From the NCBI RefSeq assembly GCF_001905345.1, contig NZ_LFBV01000002.1, forward strand, positions 682,001 to 746,000: DNA of 64,000 nt. The letters run 5' to 3'. This document shows, in pieces, positions 28,301 through 35,472 of this stretch; position 1 is the stretch's first letter; each line of letters opens with the position of its first letter. The translations under genes were made by a program, and so were the position numbers. The notes under the pieces are model-generated. The model worked only from the letters and a program-made list of their open reading frames with translations, had not been told where the DNA came from and ran no database searches. Source of the stretch: Streptomyces uncialis (GTDB lineage Bacteria; Actinomycetota; Actinomycetes; Streptomycetales; Streptomycetaceae).

Positions 28301-31300
28301 ACGAGGTAGCCGACGAGGACGAGTTCACCGGCGGGGCCCCGGGCGGCGGCGACGGCCTGGGCGACCCCGGGGAGCCGGGCGAGATGGGCCTCCACCTCAC
28401 CGAGTTCGACCCGGTAGCCACGGATCTTGACCTGGTGGTCGTCGCGGCCGAGGAATTCGATCGTGCCGTCGGAACGGTGGCGGGCGAGGTCCCCGGTGCG
28501 GTACATGCGCGGCGCGGCGGCAGCCTGCACGATCTCGCCGTCATCGGCATCCCCGGAGCCTTCGGGTCTGTCCGGTCTCCCAGGTCTCCCAGGTCTCTCC
28601 GGTCTCGCGGATCTGTCAGGTCTCCTGGGTTCCTCGGTGACCGGGGCGGTGGCCGAAGCCGTGACCGAGGCCGTGACCGGGGCGGGGTCCGTGCGTGGGT
28701 CGTCGGCGAAGGGGTCGGCGCGGAAGCGTTCGGCGGTCAGGTCCGGCAGGCCGAGATAGCCGCGCGCCAGCCGGTCGCCGCCGATCCACAGCTCCCCCGG
28801 TACTCCGGCGGGCACCGGCTGCCGGCGGGCGTCGAGCAGATAGACCCGTGCGCCCGGCAGTGGGTGCCCGATGGGGGTGGTGGGTCCCGCCGCGGGCAGG
28901 TCCGGGTCCACGAGATGGGTGGTGGCGCCCACGGTGGCCTCGGTCGGTCCGTAGTGGTTGATCACCCGGCAGCCGGTACGGGCTCCCGCCACCGCGAGCC
29001 GGCGTGCCCACTCCCAGCCGGACGCCTCGCCGCCGAGGACGAGCAGCCGTCGGGGCAGCAGCTCCGCCGGGTCGTCCACCTCGGCGCACAGCGCGGCCAG
29101 ATGGGAGGGGGTCAGCTTGACGCAGTCGATGCGCCACTCGGCGAGATGGGCGGCCAGCTCCGGGCCGGGGGTGCGCGGGGGCAGCAGATGCAGGGTGCCG
29201 CCGGTGGTGAGCGCGAGATACAGGGTGGTGAGGCCGAAGTCGAAGGCGAGCGACTGGAGCAGGACATAACGGGCGCCGTCCGCGAGCCCGGCCTCGCCGA
29301 AGCGCTGTCTCACTCCGGCGAGGTAGGTGAGCACCTGGCGGTGCTGCACGGCGACGCCCTTGGGGGTGCCGGTGGAGCCCGAGGTGTAGATGACGTACGC
29401 GAGGTGGTCGGGTCCCGCGCCGGCGCCGTCGCCGGGCGGGGTGTCGGGGACGGCGGCGAGCCGGTCCGCGAGTCCGTCGAGCAGCAGGACCGGGGCGTCG
29501 GACGCGGTCAGCAGGGACCGCCGGACGGAGGTGGTGACGAGGGCGACCGGCGCGGAGTCGGTCAGCATATGGGCGAGACGTTCGCGGGGCTGCTCGGGGT
29601 CGAGCGGTACGTACGCGGCCCCGGACTTCAGCACGGCGAGCAGGCAGACGGCCTGGTCGAGGCCCTGGTCGAGACAGACGCCGACGAGCCGGTCGGGTCC
29701 GGCGCCGGTGCCGCGCAGCAGTCGGGCCAGCCGGTTGGCCCGGCGGTCGAGTTCGGCGTACGTGAGGGTGCGGCCCTCATGGACGAGGGCGATCGCGTCG
29801 GGGGTGCGGGCGGCCTGCGCGGTGACGGCGGCGGCGAGGGTCGCGGCGGCCGGGCGGGCGGCGCCGGAGTCGTTCCACTCGTACAGCACCCGGTCGCGTT
29901 CGCCGGGGGTGAGGAGGTCGAGGGCGCCGACGGGGGTGTGCGGGTCGGCGGCGGCCCCGGCGAGGACGCGTTGCCAGTGCCCGGCGAGGCGGGCGACGGT
30001 GGCGGCGTCCCAGAGGTCGGTGCGGTAGGTGACGAAGGCGTCGAGGCCGTCCTCGGTCTCGGTGCAGTACAGCCCAAGGTCGAGATGGACGCCGGTGCCC
30101 TCGAAGGGGAAGGTCCGCCACTGGAGGTCGCGCGGCTGGACGGTCTGGGCACGGTGGTTCTGGAGGGCGAAGGAGACCTGGAAGAGGGGCGGCCGGCCGA
30201 GGTTGCGCGGCAGGTTCAGCGCCTCGACCAGCCGCTCGAACGGCGCCTCGCGGTGCTGCTGGGCGCCGAGGGCGGCGGTGCGGACGCGGTCGAGGACGAC
30301 CGCGAAACCGGGCCCGGCGTCGTCGCCGTCGCCGTCGACCGCGTCGTCCTCCGGCCCCGGCTCGGACGTGCCGAGGTCGGCGCGGATCGGCAGCATCGTG
30401 CTGAACAGACCGATCAGGCCCTCGGTGGCCTCGTCGGGACGGCCCGCGAACGGTGTGCCGACGGCGAAGTCCCGCTGCCCCGACCAGCGGCCGAGCACCA
30501 CCTGGAAGGCGGCGAGCAGAGTCATGTAGAGGGTGGCGCCCCGGGCCCGGGAGAGCGCGCGGACGGCCTGGTACGTGTCGGCGTCGAGCCGGAAGGCGTG
30601 GGTCGCTCCGCCGGGGCCGGGCACGGCGGGGCGCGGCCGGTCGGTGGGCAGGTCCAGCGGCGGGACCCCGGTCATGGCCTCGCACCAGTACCGCAGGTCG
30701 GCGGCGGCCCCCGGCAGGCTCTGGCGCTCGCGCTGCCAGTGGGCGAAGTCGCCGTAGCGGATGGGCAGCGGCGGCGGGGAGGGGGTGGCGCCCCGGGCCA
30801 GTTCCTCGTAGCCGGTGAGGAGTTCGTCCAGGAGCACACCGGCGGACCAGCCGTCACCGACGAGATGGTGCTGGCAGATCACGAGCACGTGGTCGTCGTC
30901 GGCGAGGCGCAGCAGCAGGGCCCGCAGCAGGGGCCCGTCCACGAGGCCGAAGGGCAGCGCGACCTCGTCCTCGACGGCGGCGCGGGCGGCGGTCTCGCGT
31001 TCCCCGGCCGGGAGTCCGGTGAGGTCGCGGGTACGCCAGGGCACGGTGAAGCCGTCAGCGGGCGTGACACGTACCCGGGGCATGCCGTCCTCGTCGGCGG
31101 GGAAGGTGCTGCGCAGCGTGTCGTGGCGGACGGCGATCAGACGCAGCGCCTCGGCGAGGGCTTCGTCCCGGAGCGGGCCGCGCAGCCGTCCGGCGGTGGG
31201 CAGGACGTAGGCGGCGGTGCCGGGGGTCAGTTGCTCGACGAACCAGAGACGTTCCTGCGCGAGCGACAGCGGCTGCGGTTCGTCGTCCGGGCGGGCCGGA

Positions 31301-31716
31301 ATGCCGGTGGGCCGGGCGGCCGCGGCGGCGGCGCGTTCGCGCAGTCGCCGGGCGAGCAGGGCACGCTGATCACCGCTGAGCGCCCGCCGGGGCGGACGGT
31401 CGGTGGGCGTGGGTGGCGCCACGACGGGGTCGGGCGGCGCGGCGGCGGTGGGGGCGGGGTCCGTGGGGACGGTACGCGCCGGGGCGGTGGCCACCGACGC
31501 GGCGGCGCTGGGCATGGCGTCCACCGATGCGGAACGTGTCACCGTGACACCCGTCGGCGCGGGCACGGCCTGCGCCGGGGCGGCCTGCGCGGGGGCGGAC
31601 GGTGCAGGCGCCGCCGGTACGGAGACCGTGAGCGCGGCAACCTTGGGCGTGAGGGCTTCCGGGGAGCCCAGGGAGTGGGGCGAGCCCGGCGAGTGGGGCG
31701 GGTTCAAGGGGTCCAT
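25360..31716 (-). CDS. nonribosomal peptide synthetase C-A-T-TE fused to an MFS exporter
   Basis: A single 2118-residue polypeptide. Approximate residues: Ala/Pro leader 1-120; condensation domain 140-590 (HHLVGDGW near 285); adenylation 610-1180 (YTSGSTGTPKG near 780, A10 lysine in AHGKVDRR) with a Pro/Arg-rich insertion between the A6-like and A7 (YRTGDLARH) motifs; carrier domain (FFDLGGHSLLAM near 1239); thioesterase 1260-1525 (GHCGVG with Cys1376, Asp in SADPG, His in GGHYF); a 130-residue polar linker; then 12 predicted membrane helices 1667-2092 of MFS_3/EntS type, including the loop DRVDRRRV. Core residues at the usual pocket positions read about D-F-T-S-L-L-H-V-G; I cannot assign the amino acid. 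The ATG overlaps the stop of the upstream NRPS gene (TGATG), so they are coupled. The likely role is the last extension, release and export of the peptide. Confidence 0.92.
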   Translation of the reverse strand: MDPLNPPHSPGSPHSLGSPEALTPKVAALTVSVPAAPAPSAPAQAAPAQAVPAPTGVTVTRSASVDAMPSAAASVATAPARTVPTDPAPTAAAPPDPVVAPPTPTDRPPRRALSGDQRALLARRLRERAAAAAARPTGIPARPDDEPQPLSLAQERLWFVEQLTPGTAAYVLPTAGRLRGPLRDEALAEALRLIAVRHDTLRSTFPADEDGMPRVRVTPADGFTVPWRTRDLTGLPAGERETAARAAVEDEVALPFGLVDGPLLRALLLRLADDDHVLVICQHHLVGDGWSAGVLLDELLTGYEELARGATPSPPPLPIRYGDFAHWQRERQSLPGAAADLRYWCEAMTGVPPLDLPTDRPRPAVPGPGGATHAFRLDADTYQAVRALSRARGATLYMTLLAAFQVVLGRWSGQRDFAVGTPFAGRPDEATEGLIGLFSTMLPIRADLGTSEPGPEDDAVDGDGDDAGPGFAVVLDRVRTAALGAQQHREAPFERLVEALNLPRNLGRPPLFQVSFALQNHRAQTVQPRDLQWRTFPFEGTGVHLDLGLYCTETEDGLDAFVTYRTDLWDAATVARLAGHWQRVLAGAAADPHTPVGALDLLTPGERDRVLYEWNDSGAARPAAATLAAAVTAQAARTPDAIALVHEGRTLTYAELDRRANRLARLLRGTGAGPDRLVGVCLDQGLDQAVCLLAVLKSGAAYVPLDPEQPRERLAHMLTDSAPVALVTTSVRRSLLTASDAPVLLLDGLADRLAAVPDTPPGDGAGAGPDHLAYVIYTSGSTGTPKGVAVQHRQVLTYLAGVRQRFGEAGLADGARYVLLQSLAFDFGLTTLYLALTTGGTLHLLPPRTPGPELAAHLAEWRIDCVKLTPSHLAALCAEVDDPAELLPRRLLVLGGEASGWEWARRLAVAGARTGCRVINHYGPTEATVGATTHLVDPDLPAAGPTTPIGHPLPGARVYLLDARRQPVPAGVPGELWIGGDRLARGYLGLPDLTAERFRADPFADDPRTDPAPVTASVTASATAPVTEEPRRPDRSARPERPGRPGRPDRPEGSGDADDGEIVQAAAAPRMYRTGDLARHRSDGTIEFLGRDDHQVKIRGYRVELGEVEAHLARLPGVAQAVAAARGPAGELVLVGYLVPTADEAPPPVAELRRLLAEKLPDYLVPSRFVVLPDLPRQAHGKVDRRALPEPGTPGPGEAAVWTAPATPTEEAVAGCWAALLGLERVGAHDDFFDLGGHSLLAMRMVAALRGLLGPEARITLMDVFRERTVAALAALADRSDSERGPSRFLHELTPRQSLDRVTLSLVCLPYGGGSAVVYQPLADALPPGVALHAVAVPGHDLGMSEESLPLEEVARRCAEEVLSGVTGPVAVYGHCGVGAALAVELAHQLSAAGREPAAVYLGGIFPFARPTEGLLGLLARFSVLDRRRSGRLHLNWLRSMGADLEGLEPEQLATIVRNVREDSRAAEAYFTEQLARPAPALASPVVSVIGSADPGTDFHRERFREWGFVGPTTAVAVLDEGGHYFLKHRATELAEIVTTVHPAVAASRTGPGPGSAPDTEPEHSAFTKARVATKATEVAGATGVTDTTRTTEPDNAERDRTEPVSPENDSTGPGDTESDGLEHADVVALTRAHRPGRATWWLDGVHHASAAGERSATPATRRDTRRFVAVAASQMISQTGSALTEFALPLWIYLSTDSVAWFGLFAVLGIVPGLLAAPLLGGLVDRVDRRRVMLVSTLVCGTSEAVLALLHVLGTLRPWHVGVLMAILSVSLTGQRLAFQSAIPQLVPKRYLGHANGVVQISGGMAQVVAPLAAVGLLAGIGLGGVLLIDVVSYVVAALILLAVRFPRTLAARRRETLKQEITAGFRLVWRRPGFRAMLLFFAVLNLFLPVLFQLVPPLVLGFSGLGTVATVSLAGGIGAIVGGLAMGVWGGPRHRRMRGMLLVLPVLAFFSVLTGLRPELLMVCAGVFGMSASLSILNGIYLTIIQVKVPQRFHGRVMALNQLVAWSTLPVGFLLIAPFGSRYLEPLMTSDGALADTVGAVLGAGDGRGIGLLYILLGVAILLLGAVSLRVRVLARFDREVPDAQADDLVGLAALTSDRPALGTPTTAGTRPMRTG

Positions 31717-34700
31717 CACGCCTCCTCCGCCAGCAGTTCGAGCACGACAGCGTCGGTCACCGTGGCCACCGTGGTGGACTCCTCGTAGAAGACATGCAGG
31801 GGTACGTCGACCCCCAGGCGGTCCCGGATTCGGGCCGCGACCTGGGTGATGGTCAGGGAGTGCGCGCCGAGGTCGACGACATCGTCGTGGTGGCCGATGG
31901 CGGGCAGGTCCAGCACCTCGCACCAGATAGCGGCTATCCCGGCGGCCAGCTCGTCCCATCCGTCGTCCGGGCCCGGGTCGTCGTCCGGGGACACGGTGTC
32001 CGGCGCGAACTCCGTTGTGCCCCGGGCCGGTTCGGGCAGGGCCGCGCGGTCCGTCTTGCCGTTGGGGGTGAGCGGGAGGGCCGGGAGCGGGTGGACGACA
32101 CCGGGGACCATCGCGTCCGGCAGTACCAGGGTGAGGAAGGAGCGCAGTTCGGCGCTGGTCGGTACGGGGGCCTCCGGGCGCCAGACCGGGTACGCGACGA
32201 GCATCCGGCCGACCGGGTCGCCGTCGTCGCCCCGGACCGCGACGGCCGCCGCCGCGACGGCGGGATGGTCCTGGAGACGGGCCTCGATCTCGCCGAGTTC
32301 GATCCGGTGGCCGCGCAGCTTGATCTGGTCGTCGCGGCGGCCGAGGCAGACGAGCGCACCGTCGGGCCGGACCCTCGCGAGGTCGCCGGTGCGGTAGTGG
32401 CGGGCGCCGGTGACCGGGTCGGTGACGAAGCGTTCGGCGGTCTGCTCGGGCCGGCCCCGGTAGCCCCGGGCCAGTCCGGCGCCGCCCAGGGCCAGTTCGC
32501 CGGTGACACCGTGCGGTACGGGGTGCCCGGCCGGGTCGACGACGAGGGCGGTGGTACCGGCGATGGGGCGGCCGATGGTGATCCCGTCGGGTACGGGCGG
32601 CACCTCGGCGGCGGTGGACCAGATGGTGGTCTCGGTCGGCCCGTACACGTTCCAGAGCCGTGCGACACGTGTCCGCAGCCGGCGGGCGAGCGCGAGGGGC
32701 AGGGCCTCGCCGCCGCTGAGGGCGACGAGGGCGGGGGCGTCGAGCCCGCCGTCCAGCAGGAGCCGCCAGCCCGACGGGGTGGCCTGCGCGTGGGTGACGC
32801 CGTGCCGCCCGACCAGGGCGGCGAGGGCGCGGCCGTCGCGGGTGTCCGTCTCGCGCGCGATCACCACCCGGCCGCCGGTGATCAGCGGCAGCAGCAGTTC
32901 GAGGGCGGAGATGTCGAAGGAGAGCGAGGTGACGGCGAGCCAGACGTCGTCGGGACCGGCTGCCAGGGTGTCGCGGAAGGCCAGCAGGAGATGGGCGAGG
33001 GCGCCATGGGGAACCTCGACGCCCTTGGGGCGTCCGGTGGAGCCGGAGGTGTAGATGAGGTAGGCGAGGTCGTCGGGGGTGGGGGACGGCAGCGGTGGGC
33101 CGTCGGCGCCGCCGGTCACGTCCCCGGTGAAGAGGTCGTCGAGCAGGATGGTGCTGCCGTGTCCTTCGACCAGGCGGGCGGTGCTCCGCTGGGCGAGTGC
33201 GAGGGGAGTACCGGCGTCGGCCAGCACCAGGGCGACGCGCTCCGCCGGATAGGACGGGTCGACGGGCAGGTACGCGCCCCCGGCGAGGGTGACGGCGAGC
33301 ACGGCGGCCACCATCTCGGCGGAACGCTCCGCGCAGACGGCGACCACGGTGCCGGGGGTGACCCCGGCGGCGGTGAGCCGCCGGGCGAGGCCGGTGGCGG
33401 CGGTGGCCAGTTCCGCGTAGGTCAGGGTCTGTTCGCCGACCGATACGGCGGGGCGTGCGGCATGCGCGGCGAAGGAGCGGGTGAGCAGCGCGGGCAGGGT
33501 GGCGCCGGACGCGTCGGGGGCGGGTTCGGGTCCGCGCAAGGGGGCGCGTTCCGTCTCGTCCAGGATCGGCAGGTCGGCCAGCGGGGTGCCGGGGGCGGCG
33601 GCGATCGAGGCGAGCAGTCGGCGCAGATGTGCGCCGACCCGGTCGGCCCGGACGGGGGACGGCAGGTCCGTACGGTGCATGAGCAGGACGCGGAGCCGGT
33701 CCGGGCCGTCGAGGAGGTGGAACCGCAGGGCGCCGCGCGCGGTGCCGGGGAAGAGCGTCCAGTCGATGGTGGCGCGTACCCCGGCGAAGGTGACGGGGGC
33801 GATCCGGCGGCGGTAGGTGAGGATGACGGGCGCGAGGGCGGAACCGGGCTGTACTCCCCGGACGGCGCGGGGCAGGGGGACGCGGCGGTGCGGGTAGCAG
33901 CCGCGCAGCTCGGCGCGGACCGCGTGGGCGAACTCGCTGAAGGGGGTACCCGGTTCGGGGGTGGTGACCACGGGCAGCTCGTTGGCATGCATGCCGATCC
34001 GGTCGGCGGCGTCGGGGGTGCGGGTGCCGAGGCCGACGGTGACGGCGGGGCGCTCGTTCCCGTACCGCAGCAGGAGGGTGTGCACGGCGGCGAGGAGCAG
34101 TTCGAAGAAGGTGACGCCGAGCTTCTCGGCGGTGTCGGCGAGGCCGGTACGGAGCGCCGGGTCGATGTCGAAGTCGACGGCCGCGCCCGGACCGACGCCG
34201 ACGGCGTCGCCCGCGCCGGTGTCGAGGCCCGGCAGCAGCACCGTGGGACCGGGCAAGGGGCGGTCGGCCCAATAGGCGGACGCCTCGGCGATCGTCCGGG
34301 CGTCGGGCTCGGGGAGGTCGGCGGTGTGGGCGAGCGAGCCGTCGGTGGCGGCCGGGGCCGGTGCGCCGCCCGTGCGGTGGGCGTAGCAGGCCGCCAGGTC
34401 GGTCAGGAACACATCGGTGGAGGTGCCGTCGAAGGCGATGTGGTGCGCGACGACCAGCAGGGTGGCGTGGGCCGGGTCGGTGCGCAGCAGGGTGAACCGT
34501 ACGGGGGGTCCGGCCGCGAGGTCGAACGGCTCCGCGCTCGCGGCGGCCAGCTCGCCGGGCAGCCGTTCCGGTGTGGTGTCACGAACGGTCAGCGCGGGCG
34601 GCGGACCGGGGGTGAGCAGGGGAACTCCGTCCCGCTCACGGACGGTCAGGGCCAGGGCGGGGTGGCGGTCGGCCACATCGGCGCAGGCGGCGGCGAGTGC

Positions 34701-34823
34701 GGCGGAGTCCAAGGGGCCGTCGAAGCGGACGGCGAAGGGCATGTGGTGGACGGAGCCGAGCGGCGCGATCCGCTCGTTGATCCAGATGCCCTGCTGGGCA
34801 GCGCTGGCCGGGGTGCTGGTCAC
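31716..34823 (-). CDS. nonribosomal peptide synthetase, C-A-T module
   Basis: A 1035-residue single module. Condensation domain about 5-430 (HHIAFDG near 125), adenylation about 500-960 (LIYTSGSTGRPKG near 590, NVYGPTETTIW, YRTGDLARVRPDG, A10 lysine in TPNGKTDRA), carrier domain with VVDLGAHSLTI (Ser near 987; the usual GGHS is GAHS). Pocket residues read about D-I-L-S-A-S-V-I-W, suggesting a small or hydrophobic amino acid, but this is not a firm call. Start GTG 34823 has AGGAAG upstream; the region upstream of it is non-coding. Its stop overlaps the start of the C-A-T-TE-MFS gene. It has no linker domains that I can recognise at its N-terminus, although it must accept a chain from the A-T-C protein. 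Confidence 0.92.
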   Translation of the reverse strand: MTSTPASAAQQGIWINERIAPLGSVHHMPFAVRFDGPLDSAALAAACADVADRHPALALTVRERDGVPLLTPGPPPALTVRDTTPERLPGELAAASAEPFDLAAGPPVRFTLLRTDPAHATLLVVAHHIAFDGTSTDVFLTDLAACYAHRTGGAPAPAATDGSLAHTADLPEPDARTIAEASAYWADRPLPGPTVLLPGLDTGAGDAVGVGPGAAVDFDIDPALRTGLADTAEKLGVTFFELLLAAVHTLLLRYGNERPAVTVGLGTRTPDAADRIGMHANELPVVTTPEPGTPFSEFAHAVRAELRGCYPHRRVPLPRAVRGVQPGSALAPVILTYRRRIAPVTFAGVRATIDWTLFPGTARGALRFHLLDGPDRLRVLLMHRTDLPSPVRADRVGAHLRRLLASIAAAPGTPLADLPILDETERAPLRGPEPAPDASGATLPALLTRSFAAHAARPAVSVGEQTLTYAELATAATGLARRLTAAGVTPGTVVAVCAERSAEMVAAVLAVTLAGGAYLPVDPSYPAERVALVLADAGTPLALAQRSTARLVEGHGSTILLDDLFTGDVTGGADGPPLPSPTPDDLAYLIYTSGSTGRPKGVEVPHGALAHLLLAFRDTLAAGPDDVWLAVTSLSFDISALELLLPLITGGRVVIARETDTRDGRALAALVGRHGVTHAQATPSGWRLLLDGGLDAPALVALSGGEALPLALARRLRTRVARLWNVYGPTETTIWSTAAEVPPVPDGITIGRPIAGTTALVVDPAGHPVPHGVTGELALGGAGLARGYRGRPEQTAERFVTDPVTGARHYRTGDLARVRPDGALVCLGRRDDQIKLRGHRIELGEIEARLQDHPAVAAAAVAVRGDDGDPVGRMLVAYPVWRPEAPVPTSAELRSFLTLVLPDAMVPGVVHPLPALPLTPNGKTDRAALPEPARGTTEFAPDTVSPDDDPGPDDGWDELAAGIAAIWCEVLDLPAIGHHDDVVDLGAHSLTITQVAARIRDRLGVDVPLHVFYEESTTVATVTDAVVLELLAEEA

Positions 34824-35472
34824 AGGTCTTCCTCGGTCTGTTCGGCGTCGGGACGCGTGGCAGGAGTGGGGCGGGGGGCAAGCGGACGGGGCGGGCGTAG
34901 CGAGGGGACAGGGGGAATGCGGGTGCGGTGGGGTGGTTCGGGTGGAGCCGTGGGGTGCGCGCGGAAGCGTGGTCGAACTCCCGCTGCTGCCCGGCACGGG
35001 TCGACGCGGAGGCGGGAGCGGGCAGAGCGGTGCGGGGACGGGGGCGGAGCGGAGGCGCGGAGACATGTGCCCGGCGTCGGCGCTGACGGCGGGGCGGGGT
35101 GCGACAGGGGCGGGCGGCGGCCGTCGGCGAGCGACGGTGCTCGGTGGGCCGGTGCCGGGGCGGGGGACGCGGTCGGGGCGGGGGACGTCGGAGCCGGGGT
35201 CGTGGCGGTGGGGGCGGGTGCCGTCGGAGGCAGGTGGTGGTGCCGGAGCAGGTCGGCCGTCGGTGGAGCAACGGTCGGGACGGGTGCCCGCGAGGACGTG
35301 TCGACGATCAGGGCGGGCGACGCCCGGAGGGGGACGCCGGTCGAAGCGGGACAGGGGTCAGGACAGGCGATGCCCGGGACAGGACGCCGGTCGAAGCGGG
35401 GGACAAGGGTCTGAACAGGCCGATGGTCAGGACAGGGTGGCGGTCAGGACGGGCCGGTGGTCACGGCGGTTG
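34824..35472. other. 649-base non-coding C-rich gap inside the NRPS operon
   Basis: No gene on either strand. The sense (minus) strand is strongly C-rich and G-poor over hundreds of bases. It contains a direct repeat: GACGCCGGTCGAAGCGGG at 35333-35350 and again at 35383-35400, each followed by related ACAGGGGTCAGGACAGGCGATG-like sequence (35351-35372 and 35401-35425). Other imperfect GTCAGGACA-type repeats continue to 35470. The other two genes of the operon overlap, so a gap of this size is unusual. Confidence 0.65.

Noticed and set aside
31717..34272. In-frame extension of the NRPS-MFS gene upstream to 34272
   Set aside because: The added sequence is Arg/Pro-rich noise overlapping the C-A-T gene in another frame. 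The ATG at 31716 overlaps the upstream stop as expected for a coupled gene.
34636..35271. Minus-strand 211-codon frame across the NRPS gap
   Set aside because: Composition is Pro/Arg/His repeats in a C-rich stretch and it overlaps the C-A-T gene in another frame; no protein-like segment.
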